Origin: Piromyces finnis
Taxonomy: Eukaryota; Neocallimastigomycota; Neocallimastigomycetes; Neocallimastigales; Neocallimastigaceae
Assembly: GCA_002104945.1 (NCBI GenBank)
Contig: MCFH01000077.1
Location: 124,001 to 188,000, forward strand
Reading direction: 5' to 3'
Length of the DNA stretch: 64,000 bases
Under the pieces are notes generated by a model. That model was not told the origin of the DNA. It did not search any database and was given only the letters and a program-made list of their open reading frames with translations. Of the stretch, positions 45,669-58,837 are shown in pieces; positions within the stretch are counted from its first letter, which is position 1; each line of letters opens with the position of its first letter. The position numbers were made by a program, and so were the translations under genes.

Positions 45669-47074
45669 AACAATTAATGAAAGAATTTCACTTTTTAAAA
45701 TATCAGCATGTTCCTTAGATAATTTATAAGGTTTTAATTTTATTGGTTTATTAGTAGTAGTAATTATAGAATGAGGCTCTAAATCCGCAGTAGTTAATTG
45801 AGATATTGATGTAGCCATACAAATTTTATATTTATTTATAATATGTTCAAATTCTGATTTAATATTATCAGGTGTTGAATTTAAGATTTCTTTTAATGTA
45901 TCTTGAAATTCTTGGTTTTCTTCTTTTGAAATAATTATAGAATTCATTATGGGAATATCATTAGTATCATTATCATTACTATTGATAATGTTTGTAATTT
46001 TCTTTAAACCTTTTTTTGTTTTCTGGTATATATAATCATCATCGGGGTCAATAAATATGCGGTATTTCTTTTGAATACCTCTTCCAAAAATTATATCAAA
46101 GTATGGGTTACTTTGCTCAATAATATAAATTTTTTCTAAAATAGTACAATTATTAATATTTATTTTTAAAGTAGTAAAAATATTTGTAGGAACAGTAGTA
46201 CCATTAGTAATAGTTATATTTTGTTCCTCATCACTTTTTTCAATATTTATATTTGATAATTTATTAAAACCATTAGTAGTAATGATATTGACATTTGCGC
46301 CAGTACCACAAAGAATTTTTAAATATTTTCCATCTATATCACCAATTATTAATGGAATATTAGAGTTATTAAAAGAGTACATTACTTTTTCAACTTTGGG
46401 TTTACAACCTTGTTCTAATTCTTTCCTAAGTGATGGACTAGCAGAAAGTAATTGAGAAAGACTTATTTTTGGATATAAGTTATTTGCTTCTTTAATTATA
46501 CTAAATTTATCTTTAATTTTTAACATTTGTATTTCTGTCATATTTTTTTGTAGTTACTTTGGGTTTGACAGAATTTTTCTTTACTTTTACATTATTTGTT
46601 TCATTATTATTTTAAAAGTTTCTTCATTAGTAGAATTATTAGAGTCATTAATTTTAATAGGTTGGATATGCTCTTTTGTATTAGTAACTTCTTACAAAGA
46701 TATTTCTTTGGTATTATTTTATTCTTCTTCACTTTCTATCTCTATTTCTTCATTTGGAATTTCTTCCATAACCTCATTTTTATCTTCACTAATTTTTCTT
46801 CTACGAGTATATCTAATAGCATTCTTTTGTTATTTTAAGTTCCTAATGTTAGGTTGGTTAAGTATTGAGGGCTTGACAATACACTTTTATTATTCGGTGA
46901 TATTTTATTTTTATCTAGTATTTTAACATTTATTTTCTTCTTTTGAGCAGCATTTATAGAATAATTATTTTCATTAGAGATATTAGAATTTATTTGTGCT
47001 TCTTGTACATTTTGTGAACTGTTTGCAATTTTAGTTTTTATGGGAGATTGCTTACTCCTATTATTTAGTTTAAA
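45663..47074 (-). pseudogene. Gypsy protease and linker region (pol N-terminus), decayed
   Basis: The intact stretch 45663-46541 (292 codons) aligns with the 58829-60250 protein: SLSQLLSASPSLRKELE, the retroviral-type protease region (LCGTGANVNIITTNG, the catalytic Asp replaced: L-C-G-T-G instead of L-F-D-T-G), and KPYKLSKEHADILK just before RT. Upstream to 47074 the frame is broken several times but still lies in -1 relation to gag. Loss of the catalytic Asp confirms a dead copy. Confidence 0.75.
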
Positions 47075-48033
47075 TGATTGTATTCGTCATCTAATTCTGG
47101 ACAATTATTCGTAGTATGACCTATTCTTTTACAATTCAAACAAACATTAATTTTTAGGTCAGCAAGCTTTTGGGTTATTTCTTTTAGTTCATCCTCATTA
47201 TTTTGTGGATATCTTAAGGTACTTCTTCTTTGCTCAACATTTTGGTTAATATTATTAAATCTTGAATAATTATTATTATCATTATTGTAGTTGTTATTTT
47301 GAATATTATTATTATAATTATTATTTCTGTGATTACTAATATAATTTCTATTATTATAATTTTTAAAACTATTTTGAGTAGTGTTATTGTTATTCATTCT
47401 GTTGTAACTATTAAAATTATTTGAATATGTTCTATCATTATTTTTTTGAGCATTATTATCATTTGAAGACCTTCTAGAATTAATGGAAGTCCTTATTTTA
47501 GGTCTATTTTCTTCAACTATATTATAAATTTTCTCTTTTTTAATAGTGATATTTCTGGCTTCTTCTAAGCTTTTTGATTCAGCTTCTAAAAGTGCCTCAT
47601 AAGTTCTGGTAAAATTTCTAAAAGTATTAATGTAGTATGATAATATAATTTCATTTGACATTTTTAAATTTGTTTTATTTATTAAAGAGTCAAATTTAAT
47701 ATTGGAATCAGATACACTTTCATTTTTCTTTATTGTAATAGTAGATAATTCTAATAGTCTTGAATTCTTTGGTATGGAACCTCTAAAATGACTTTTAAGG
47801 TTTTTGATGATGGTATAATAATCATCTGGTGTTTCTTTGTTTAATGCATTAACTACAATTGTTCTAGCTGTACCCGTAGTTAATGATATAAGGTATTCTA
47901 ACTTTTCTTGTTCTGGTACCTTATATTAATTACACCAATGTTTAAAAGAAAATTCCCAATCATCAAATTCAACCTTTGTTGAACCCAAAATAGGTATTCT
48001 ATTAAAGGTAATACCTTTAGTAGTATTATCCAT
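47065..48033 (-). pseudogene. Gypsy gag with one internal stop
   Basis: Starts MDNTTKGITFNRIPILG at 48033, like MDNQTKIITFNRLPILG at 61409, and is in one frame to 47065 except for a TAA at 47926-47928. The C-terminal part (47065-47661) is Asn/Arg-rich with a CCHC knuckle (CLNCKRIGHTTNNC). The last sense codons form the slippery heptamer T TTA AAC (47074-47068), followed by TAA. Confidence 0.8.
47068..47074 (-). promoter_or_regulatory. -1 ribosomal frameshift site, gag/pol (relic)
   Basis: T TTA AAC in gag frame directly before TAA; the -1 frame enters the pol region. Same heptamer and spacing as at 60265-60271. Confidence 0.7.
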
Positions 48034-48161
48034 TATTAATTTTTATTTTTATATTATTTTATTTGTTTTATTTCAATATTTTATTTTATATTATTTTACT
48101 TGTTTTATTTCAATATTTTATTTTATATTATTTTATTTAAAAGTTCTAATTTATAATAAGT

Positions 48162-48193
<32 letters not shown>

Positions 48194-49621
48194 TTTACAA
48201 TGATTTTTATTTACAATAATATAATTTTATTTACAAGTATTTAGTATTATTTACAATAATGCTTATATAATTTTATTTACAGGTATTTAGTATTATTTAT
48301 AATAATTTATCCACAATAAAATAATTTTATTTACAGATATTTTATATAAAAGATATTAGATTTTTTTTATTAATAAAATATAATATGATAGGAAGTAAAT
48401 AGTTGTTATGTATAAACAGTTATTTTAGTTTTATTGTTATTAGGGAACTTTATTCTTGAGAAAATTTTATTATTATTTATTATATAACGTTATGAATATA
48501 TTTTATTTATATCAAATCATTTTATATATTAGTATTGTTATTTATAAGGAATAGTTGTTTTAGTGTAAGATATATATTTTTTTTATTATTATAAAGCAGA
48601 AGATAATATTGATTATGTTGTTATAGTACCTTCAGAGTACCCGACAGTCTCGTCACCGTGTCTTTCGACCTCCACTAACTAACTGTCATAAATATTAAGT
48701 GGTGTAATATTTACTTATTAGTTAGCGCTCTACTCCCCCATGATATGTGATAAAACTGCACTCTTACTAACTTACTATAAAACACTTTAATTATCTTAGT
48801 AATTAATTAACCGAAAAGATAAACAAAAGTTATTTTTCGCTGAAAGTTAACTAAAAAGACAACTCAATATTATTACTTTTAATTATTTAAAACTTATAAC
48901 AATACTTTTTAATTTTATTTTATTTGACTGATGATTATATTTTGTAATTTTTATTGAATAATTTTTATTAAATTATAATTATTATTTTATAATTACAATT
49001 TATGTATTTCTTTTTCTTAAAAAAAAATAATTAAATATAAAACTTTATTTACAGGATTTATTTTTCGCTTTTTAGTGCCTTACAACAATTTAATTAACCG
49101 GCAAAAGCTACTAACTAGAGGTGATATACTAGACCTCAAAATAAATTTAAACTATATATTTTTATGTCGCTTTACCTTCACGACAAACCTTTAGCCTTCG
49201 GTGACTAAAGTTCCTTATTCGCCAGAGTTCACTAAAGTATTCAACTTGAGAGTCCTGTATTGCGTGCTTTTTATCACACTAACAATCCCTTCCCCCAAGT
49301 AAGTGTGCTATTCACACTCGTCCTACTTATACAAATACTTCAGTGATTAACAGCTATAATTTCTAACCAACTGAAACTAGTTAATTATACACTGAAACTC
49401 TGTATATGAGCTCTATACGCTCCTAGTATATTTTTACAAGTATTTTTTTTTATTTATAAAGTTTTATATTTATAATTTCTAAATATTATATAATTTCTAA
49501 GTATATAAATCATTTACTTTTATTTTCTTTATTTTTATTTATAAAATTTTAGATAAAGATAATATCACTTTCTATATTCATTTATAGAATTAAGATAATA
49601 TTTTATATTGTATCAATTAAT
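48034..49621. other. Non-coding region with retroelement traces
   Basis: No ORF. Two less AT-rich blocks (48625-48780 and 49060-49440). On the minus strand, CTTGGGGGAAGGGAT is followed by TGTTAGTGTGATAA (near 49277-49308), resembling a polypurine tract plus LTR start. ATGGGGGAGTAGAG (48729-48742) is a second such tract. A (TA)n run is at about 48171-48193. Confidence 0.45.
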
Positions 49622-50181
49622 TGTCACAATAACATATATAAAAATTTAAAAAATTTGGACACATGGAAAAAAATTATTTTTTAAATTTATTATAAAATTT
49701 CTAATATTTGAAATTATTAAATTTTTTTAAAAATTATTAAAAAATTTATTATTAAAAATTTTATATTAAATTTATTAACTATTTACAATAATTATATTAA
49801 TTATTAATTTATAAAAATTAAATATTTTATAATTAAACAATAATTAATTAAAATTAAAAAATGTAATAATTAAAATTGTTCATGTATAAAAAGAACAAAA
49901 ATTGACAAAAATTACGAAGCTTTAGCGTTAGTAATTTTTTAACTTAAAGTTAATAAAATTTATAAACTCCTATAAAACCTAAAACTTTAAAAATTTTAAT
50001 ATTTTTAATAACTTAATATATGCTGATATTAAGTTATTGCTAAAATAAAAATATTATTTAATTTTCTTTATGTAAATATTATTAGCTTTACGCCTTCAAT
50101 AGGAAAGCGTATTATATTTGTTAATTAATATAACTAGTGTGCTTACCACACTTTTCTTTAATAAAAAATCGCTTTTTGACA
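49622..50181 (+). mobile_element. Solo LTR of the Tf1/sushi-like Gypsy, shortened
   Basis: 560 bp, TGTCACAATAAC...CTTTTTGACA, matching 33002-33618 apart from an internal deletion near 49670-49690. It keeps the TATA box and the AGCGTTAGTAA block. No obvious target duplication and no tRNA gene next to it. Confidence 0.88.
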
Positions 50182-50717
50182 ATGATGCAATATATTTCAA
50201 AAACACCATAAATAAAATATAAGTTAATGAACGTTAGCAATAGGGAATGATAGTTGAATAATATATTAGATAATATTGTATTTATTTCTATTTTATAATA
50301 ATGAAAATAAAATGATAAAATGATAAATAATAAAAATAATAAATTTTATAATAATATAATTAAATAGATCTTGGTTTAAAGTTTCTTTATTTAATTATTA
50401 TTATTATGATTATAACATTAATAACATTCAATACTAATAGAATCGAAAGTTATTATTTAATAAATATAAATAGTTAAATATAAAATGTAAATATAGAAAT
50501 ATGTTGATAAAATTATTATTAATAATAAAAATATAACTTCTCTGAAATAATAAACAATAAATATTCTTTTCTTTTATAATTAATATTTAAACCGAGTTAC
50601 ATATAATAAATACTAAATACATAATCATTAAACTAAAACTAAACTAAAACTAAACTAAACTAAAATAAAATAAAATAAAACTAATACTTAAAACTAAAAT
50701 ATCAAATATTATTTATA
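50182..50717. other. AT-rich spacer
   Basis: No ORF. A run of (ACTAAA)n/(AAAAT)n repeats lies at about 50630-50680. Confidence 0.4.
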
Positions 50718-51637
50718 AATGAAAAGTTTTCTCTTCTTTAATATCTTATTCTTTATAACTGGGCTAGGGTTGTTATGTAACCTGGTCAGAATGTTTTGAT
50801 ATAATATAGCCTAATCTAGAATAAAATATTAAACTTGTTTTTAATAATATGAATTCATATGATAGATCTTAAGATTAATTTTTTAAATTACTTTTAAATA
50901 AAAAGTATTGTTTTAATCATTTTAAATTGTAAATATTTAATATTATAAATTGAGAATAACAATTGCTGATACTAATTATATATTCTCATGATTAATTAAT
51001 TAATAATTATAACTAATGATTTTTGATCCAAAGGTTTTTTGGTTTGATTATGATTGAGGTTATTAATCAAAAATTATTTGAAGATTATTAATTAATTTTT
51101 ATAATTGATTAGGTTTGGAATTAAGAATACTTATTATCTAACTTTATTTAGTAATAATGGAGAATTTTTTAAATTGAAATATTTATAGAAAGTTGGATGA
51201 CTTGAATAATGACTTTAATTATATAAATTAATATTGATCATTTTAATATATATTATTATATATTAATTGAAACTAATTAAATCTTTAAATAGCTATATCT
51301 CAAGAACTAATAGTCTAAATTAGCTGAAAATTTGTGAGAATATAGATCTCAACTAGTACTTTCTAATAAAGTTGATTTGAAGTCTCTAGAAAAGGAAAAT
51401 AGGACACGAGATTCAGAAGTTATCGCTAGTTTCGTATAGTGCATTTTCTTCTCAAGGGTTAATTTATTGAAAATTAAATTTTTGTGATCCTTAACCCTTT
51501 TCAATATTAAATTTTTTCAAGTGATCTTTCAATTATTTTTTAAAAGTATTTTATAATTTTTGAAATATAAATTTGATTTTAAAATTGTTTATTTGAATAT
51601 TTAATTTATTTTTTAATCGTCTTCTATTCTTGACATT
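50718..51637 (+). repeat. LTR-like sequence distantly related to family A
   Basis: Shares the motif GTTATG...CCTGGTCAGAATGTT with the starts of 2099 and 31949. It ends in TTCTTGACA and has a similarly placed less AT-rich block (51290-51500). The left boundary is uncertain, no target duplication is clear and there is no ORF. Confidence 0.4.
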
Positions 51638-53514
51638 ATAGTTAATAATTCTATTATATAATAATTTATAGTGGAATTATTACACAAAAATGATGCGTTG
51701 ACCGATATATTTTTGAATAATGTAATGTTTTTAATAAATAATAAATTCTATATTATTATGATGAAACAATAAATTTAGAATAAAATAAAAATATGTTTTA
51801 TAATTAACAAATAAATCACTTAAAAATCGAAAATAAACTCTTATTATGTTTTAAATTAAATATTTATTATATTTTATAATTTATTTATTATCTATTTATT
51901 GTCCCCTTTCTATGAAGAAGAATTTTATCTTCCTTTTATACATTTTCATTTATTACATGTATTATTATTTTTAACTATTAAATATTATTATTACTATTGT
52001 TATTATTTATTAAAATTAAAAGAATAAATTAAAATTATGTCTTAGTATTATAAAATATTATAGAATATTACTTATTTGATTTTCTTATTACTTCAAAATG
52101 TTTAAATTTAGAAAAATTATTATAAATTATCATTGACTATCATTAAATGTATAATACCTTGAATAAAATAATTAAAATTTAAAATTAAAATAATATTAAA
52201 ATAAAATTAAAATAAAATTAAAATAAAAATTTAACAAAATTAAAATATTAAAAGTATCAATTATTATAAACACTCATTTTATACAGAAACATAAAAGAGT
52301 TCTGTATTTTATCTTTGGAATTGTTATTATTGTTCTATTTCCAGGTTTTAAGTTTATCATTTTAGTAATAATTACTCAATTAGCTATTTATTAATTTATA
52401 AGTTTAAGAGAATTTCTAAAGAACACTTGGATAAACACTGGAATTAATAATTTGATGTATACCATTTTATTTTTAGTTTATTTATTCATTTTTATTTATT
52501 TATTATTATTTTATTATTTTAGTACATTATTGGATTAAGTCGTTTTATTTTATTTAATAATTTATTTTATTTAATAATTTATTTTATTTAATAATTTATT
52601 TTATTTAATAATTTATTTTATTATTATCACTATTAGGTCGTTTTTACTCAGAATTTATTATATAATAAAGAGAATATTATTTATTTAAGAAAGGGTTATA
52701 TTTCATAAAATTATTATTCGTTCATTTTTAAGGGTTATTATCGTTTATTTTTATTATTATAAGTTACTATGGGTTAAGTCGTGTTTATTCAGCTAGTTTT
52801 TTATTATGTTTTTATGTGAGTAGCGTATCAAAAATGTTACGGTTCGAGGAATTTACTTTTATTTATAAAATATTAATAAATTTATTAATACTCAAAAATA
52901 ATATTAAAGTGAAATAAGAAAAATTGTTTTATTAAGATATTAATATAAAATTATAAAATAAAATAAAAATAAAAATAAAAATATCTGTATATTCTCTAAT
53001 TCTTATAATATACACCTTTTTATACTTTTTGTAAAAAATTAAGTAGTGTTAATTAAAAGAATTAGTCTTTAATTATTTACATTAATTTTAGTATTTAAAT
53101 TACTTTTAAATTAATAATAAGATTACATTACTATTATAATAAATATTTATACATATTATTAAATTGATTAACATACATTAAAAGTTTACTTTAAATATAT
53201 TTAACTAAAGAATTTTACTATTTTACAGAAATATTATTCATAATTTTAATTAATAAAAATTCATTAACTTGATAAATTAAACTAAAAGTTCAATAAACTA
53301 TAATTTTCAATATATTATTATTACTAAATTAATTTTTAAGTTTAATAAAATAAAATTTAAGTTCAATAAAAATAATTATTAATAATTTTAAATATAATTT
53401 AAGTGTATACATTAATTTACAAATAAGAATATTGTAAAGTTTTCATACATTTAGGAACAATAATGGATTAGGTTATAATCATTAATTATGACAAGAATAA
53501 CATTATTTGTTGGT
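51638..53514. other. AT-rich gene-free spacer
   Basis: No credible ORF. An 18-bp tandem repeat (TTTATTTTATTTAATAAT, about four units) lies at 52545-52626. Confidence 0.5.
52545..52626 (+). repeat. 18-bp tandem repeat, about four units
   Basis: Units of ATTTTATTTAATAATTT repeat with no visible mismatches. Confidence 0.85.
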
Positions 53515-53835
53515 TCCTTAACAAAAATGATAACGGATTGGTAGTTATATTACAACTTTTTAACTACTTCTTCTGTTATCTTATATTGTTTTATCTCGAC
53601 AGCTATTGTACGAGCTTTAACAATATCTACTAGTTTTATTAATTTATTTTAAGTTATTTTATAATTTTAATAGTTTTATTATTTTAATAATATTTATATA
53701 GAATAATAACACCAGATTTATTCTATAAAATATTATTTATTATTAACACAATAATTACAAATTAGACAAGTTTAATTTCGTTTTTATATTTTCTTTTATT
53801 TATTGTTCTTACGCTCTTTTTAACAATAATTTTTA
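53515..53835 (-). repeat. Dispersed repeat B, copy 2 (inverted)
   Basis: Reverse complement of 41641-41929, with a further ~190 bp shared region (repeat E) immediately following at 53845-54055. Confidence 0.65.
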
Positions 53836-54187
53836 TTATATAAAAACTTATTTTTGTCTTTTAAATATTATTATGTATTCACTAATTAATTATATTAACT
53901 ATTATTAAAATTTAACTTATTATTAGTAATCTAAGTCTTCTCATTTTCTACTAAAAATTATTATTATTCTTTATATTAAAAATTATTTTTATAATTTAAT
54001 CCAATCAAATATATAAATTTATAAAATATTTGATTTTATGTAAATTATATTTTTATAATAAACTATATAAAATTATTTAATAATTATTTTATAATAAAAT
54101 TTTCTACTAATATCAAATTTATAATATATTTATAATTATTATTTATCAAAAAAAATGATAAATAATTAAATTTATAAATTATGAATT

Positions 54188-54188
<1 letters not shown>

Positions 54189-54260
<72 letters not shown>

Positions 54261-54262
54261 TT
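54189..54262 (+). repeat. (AAT)n microsatellite
   Basis: About 24 AAT units, no coding context. Confidence 0.9.
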
Positions 54263-54334
54263 AAAACACAGATAGTTGAAAATTAAAATAATTAACATGT
54301 ATAAAATTATTAAATTAAAAACTATAAATGTAAA

Positions 54335-54365
<31 letters not shown>

Positions 54366-55406
54366 TAAATTAAATAGTTTATATTTGTTTATAATTATAC
54401 TTTAAAATAATAATTTTGTATAAATAGTGATAGAATTATTTTATTTTAAAAGATGTTCCTAATAATCCAGTAAAATTAGATAATAATATTAAATTTTATT
54501 AAAATAATAGTTGTGATTATATTTACATACATTCAAGATGTATTAAACCATAACATATATATATTTAACAATACAAGAGTTATTAAATATTAAAACTTTA
54601 TAATTAAATAAAATAATTTTATACTTTAAACTAACAAAGACTTGCAAATGAACAAGTATAAAAATCATTTATTCTATTTTTATTTTCTTATTTATTTTTA
54701 TTTATTAAATTTTAGATACAAATATTATCATGTTAAGGATTTCACTTCAGTTAGGTCGGAACGTACATATTTACCCTAAGTTTATCAATTAATTAAATAA
54801 TTGAATTAGTAAATTTTTAAATAAATAATATTTTATTAACTTTATTTATTAATAAATTTTTATTTAAAGAAAAATCTTTATTTATTAGTTATTATTATAA
54901 TTAGAGTAAATATTAAATGTAATGAACTCTCGAAATTCCTAATGATAGGAATTTTCTCGAGTATTTATACTATCTCTAATATTAAGGAATACATTTTAAA
55001 TTTAATACATGACTAATTATTTATATTAATTAACTATTCTATAAATTAATTATATATTAATTATATATGACTTTTCACTCGTGTTAAATTTAATAATTAT
55101 AAAAGTCATATTATCAATCATTTGTAGAAGGAATGATTATTTTATAATTTAGTTTTAATTTCCTTCTTAATCAAATGAACAAAGAAATATTAATTCAAAC
55201 TTTAATAAATATAAAATCTTAATAATTATAATTAATTAATATTTCTTAAAATATTATTTAATTATGTTTTATAATAAAATATTTCTAATTAATTAAACGA
55301 ATAAAACACTAATTAAATAAATAATCATGAATCCACTAATATTCATGACATATCACTTTCTATATTCCTTTATAGAATTAAGATAATATCCTCTTCGTAT
55401 CAAAAA
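54263..55406. other. AT-rich spacer
   Basis: No ORF. TATCACTTTCTATATTCCTTTATAGAATTAAGATAATAT near 55350-55390 recurs at about 49565-49605, i.e. directly before another LTR insertion, so both LTRs entered copies of the same older repeat. A short inverted repeat (AATTCCTAATGATAGGAATT) lies near 54934-54953. Confidence 0.45.
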
Positions 55407-56000
55407 TGATAAGTGTTTAATATTATCTTAATTTATAATTAAATAATTATAAAAGTGATAATATTCTTATCAATTTATATAAAAAAAAAAGATTTAAAAT
55501 AAATTTTTATTATAAAGTTATTTGAAATATTTTAATTCGACATAACGATTATTAACAAAATATAAAAGTTATGTTTTAAAAACACAATTTTAAAATATAT
55601 TTTTGAATCAACTCTTTATTTAATACATTTATTAAAAGTATTGATTGATTTTTAAATTAGGAAATAATTACATGTATTTATAATTTTCTTTCTGTTTTAA
55701 CTTTTTAAAATAAAATATTAATATGTTTTAAAATAATAATGAATAATAAATAAAAGAAACAATTTATTTTAAAGTAATTAATTTAATTAATATAACCCTA
55801 TTTTACTATTTAAAATGTTATTTATACTATGTTTATTTTATAACAAAAATATAATTTAAACTGAGTTTTAATAAATAATTTTTATACTTTTAATTAAACA
55901 TTTAAATATTATTATTATTTATTATTTATTTTTAAGTTGTTTTGAGGGTTAGTTTATATCAAGATTATAATTTCATATTTATTAATTCCAATTTATATCA
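55407..56000 (-). repeat. Gypsy family-2 3' LTR
   Basis: 594 bp, essentially identical to 62201-62795 apart from a 1-bp A-run difference and a substitution near 55492. Confidence 0.9.
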
Positions 56001-56016
56001 ATTTCTCCCTTCTTTA
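56001..56016 (-). other. Polypurine tract of Gypsy family 2
   Basis: On the minus strand TTAAAGAAGGGAGAAAT, overlapping the pol stop codon and abutting the 3' LTR. Confidence 0.8.
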
Positions 56017-57955
56017 AGAATGAACTTCGTCCCTTGAAGTTCCTAAAGATTCCTCTCTTATTGTGTAGGGATAGATGTTTTTGATATGAACGTTTCTTGC
56101 TAATAGTTTTCCGGTTTGTGGGTCTTCTAAAACGACAGTATTGTATTGTGGTTTCTTTACAACTTTGAATGGTCCATAAAAATAGGGTTGCAGTTTAGTT
56201 CTATTGATTAATTTTATCATTACGTAATCTCCTTCTTTATATTTCTTTTTAAGTGCTTTGGAAAATCCAATTCGATGTTCCCAGTATTTATTTGCGTAAT
56301 CAGAGTATTCCATTGCTTCTTTTACCCATTTGTAGTGTCTTAAAAATCTTCTAAAATTGTACTCTTCTTCAGTTTCTTGTGGTTCTTTATATAAGTCTGG
56401 AAACATAATTTCCATAGGCCACGTATCTCGTCTTCCATATAATAATTCGAAGCTACTAAACTTTGTTTTAGTGCTTTTTGTGGTTCTTAGTGCCCATAAT
56501 ACTGATGGTAGGCACTCATCCCAATCCTGTTCATCTTCTATTAACATTCTTAATATCTTACCTATTTCCCGATTGCGATTTTCTATCATTCCATTTGAAG
56601 GTGGGTGATGTGGTGATACATAGTGCACCCATGATCCGTATAAATCTATCATCATCTTAGTTACGTCCGAAATAAAAGAACTTCCATTATCAGTTATTAT
56701 TAATTCTGGTGGACCATGTCGAGATATTACTTCTGTTAAAAATTTAATAATTTCTTCTGATTTAGTATTTGGGATTGCTTTGGCTTCAGGCCATTTTGTG
56801 AAATAATCTACTAAAGTTATTATGTAACTATTACCTGATCTGGTAGTTGGAAGTGGACCGATTATATCTAGTCCAACTCTTGTAAATGGTTTTTCCACTG
56901 GTGTGATATGGTCTTCTGTATATTTTGGTTGTGGTTTTGGTCTGAAGAGTTGACATTTCCTGCATGATTTTATCCACATTTTTACATCGTTCCATATTCC
57001 AGGCCAATAATACGAATCCATAATTCTTCTAGTAGTTTTATCTGAACCTTCATGTCCTATGTTGTGTGCTCTGTTTATAATGTCTTTTTTATCACTCTCA
57101 TTCTGTATAACTTTCAAAAACTTATCGTCTTTTACAAAATATAATGTATTGTCTAAAACTTTATAATTTTTATTAAAATATTTAATTATACCTTCTGGGA
57201 TATCTAAATCTTTTGGATTAATGTCATTCAAGATAGCGTTGATACTATTTATAATACCTTCATTTCCTTTTGATGGTAGTCTTGATAAGGCATCTGCAAA
57301 TACATTTCTTTTTCCTTTTTCGTATTTTATTGAAATATTGTATTTATTTATTTCTTCTATCCATCTTGCAATTCTTCCTTTAGTTGGTACATTTTTGTTG
57401 AAAAATCCAATTAATGGTTTGTGGTCAGTGATGAAAATGGTTTCATTTTTATTACTAATAATATATGGACTAAACTTTTTTAAACAGTAAATTAAAGCTA
57501 AACCCTCTAATTCTGTTACTGAATAATTTTCTTCACATGGCTTTAAAGACCTGCTTACACAATAAATTGGATGTTCCAATTTATCTTCCTCCATTTGCAA
57601 AAGAACACCCCCGATACCTTTAGTTGAAGCGTCTGTTCTGACTATAAAATGTTTATTGAAATCTGGATAAATTAAAATAGGATCCACTAATAGGCAGTGT
57701 CTTAAATCTTCAAATGCGTTGTTACATTCTTCTGTCCATATGTAATCTACATTTTTCTTGAGGAGTTTAAATAGAGGACTGGCTCTTATTGAAAAGTTTT
57801 TAATGAATTTTCTATAGTAGCTAACAATACCTAAGAAGGATCTAAGTTCTGAGATGTTTCTTGGTTTTTCCCATAGGGCAATACTTTGGACTTTGGATGG
57901 CGATGTTTTCAAACCTTCTGAAGTTAATACATGACCTAATACTTCTACTTTATCT
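56014..57955 (-). pseudogene. Gypsy pol: end of RT, RNase H and integrase
   Basis: Open from the frameshift near 57955. The annotated Met at 57912 is internal. Contents: RT connection (FLGIVSYYRKFI), RNase H (RTDASTKGIGGVL near residue 95 of this part, TDHKP, ADALSRL), integrase HHCC (HNIGHEGSDKT...CRKC), core (GLDIIGPLP, TDNGSS, ENRNREI), GRRDTWP and YGPFKVV segments. It ends SRDEVHS; no chromodomain. All integrase catalytic-region motifs are intact; the lesion is only in how this part is joined to RT. Confidence 0.88.
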
Positions 57956-58481
57956 TTAAAAAAAATGACACTTTTGAAGGTTAATAGATAAATTATATGT
58001 AGAAAATATTTCGAATACCTGTTTTAAATGACAAATGTGTTCTTTTAGATTTTTGGAATATATTACTATATCATCAATATAAACAAATAAACATTTGCCA
58101 ATTAAGGGCAAAAGTATTCTGTTCATTTCTCTTTGGAATGATGCCGGTGCATTGGTTAGACCAAAGGGCATCACTAAGAAATTGTAGTTCCCGAATTTAG
58201 TTGTGAAGGCTGTTTTCTCGATGTCTTCCTTATTCATAGGTATTTGATGATACCCTGAAAATAGATCTAATGCAGAGAATATTTTCGCACCTTTTACTGA
58301 AGAGAAAAGTTCATCTATAAATGGGAGTGCATAGGAATCTTTTATGGTAATGTTGTTTAGTTTCCTGTAATCTATGCACATTCTCCATTTTCCATTCTTT
58401 TTCTTAACTAGTAGAACTGGAAATGACCATGGCGAGTGCGATGGCTCAATCAATCCTTTGTCTAATTGTAATGAGGTATAT
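57956..58481 (-). pseudogene. Gypsy pol: RT core
   Basis: RT fingers and palm: SPWSFPVLLVKKKNG, MCIDYRKLN, ALDLFSGYHQI, MPFGLTNAP, FVYIDDIVIYSKN (YxDD box). The frame ends at TAA just after CHFF because a T run (8 T on the minus strand, near 57960) is one base too long; removing one base restores continuity with the next part. The N-terminal side ends at the solo LTR at 58486. Confidence 0.88.
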
Positions 58482-58837
58482 CTAATGATAAGGGTTAGAC
58501 TAGAAAATCATTAAGGTTAGATTAATGAAAATTTCATAATTATATTTTTATAACCAATCATTAAGTAATTAATTCACTTATCAAATTGTATTAAAAAAAA
58601 TAATTTTCATGTATAAAAGAGAGAATAAGAAAGATAAAATAGTTCTTTAGTGTTTTTATTAATAATTAATAAAAATTAGTTTTTTTTTGTTTCGTCTTTA
58701 GTTTGATAATACACTGACCTAGCGAGTTAGTCGTATTATAATAATAAATTTAATAAATAAACATTATTAAAAAAATACATATATATTTGATACATTAGAG
58801 TGTGTGTGTTTATTATTATAATATTTCGTTACACTAA
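58482..58837 (+). mobile_element. Solo LTR inserted in the Gypsy RT gene
   Basis: 348-bp insert 58486-58833 with TG...CA ends (TGATAAGGG...CGTTACA), a GTATAAAAG TATA box near 58611, and a 4-bp duplication CTAA (58482-58485, 58834-58837). Pol similarity stops and resumes precisely at its borders. Different family from the host element; orientation from TG...CA and the TATA box. Confidence 0.82.

Larger units (their letters stand above)
44641..48033 (-). mobile_element. Gypsy family-2 relic, internally deleted
   Basis: Minus-strand element related throughout to 55407-62795. Part of the 3' LTR is at about 44641-44801; then the end of integrase (44819-45520), a ~145-bp foreign patch, protease/linker (45663-47074), and gag (47065-48033). 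RT, RNase H and the start of integrase (about 2 kb) are missing. No 5' LTR is recognised above 48033. Confidence 0.85.
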
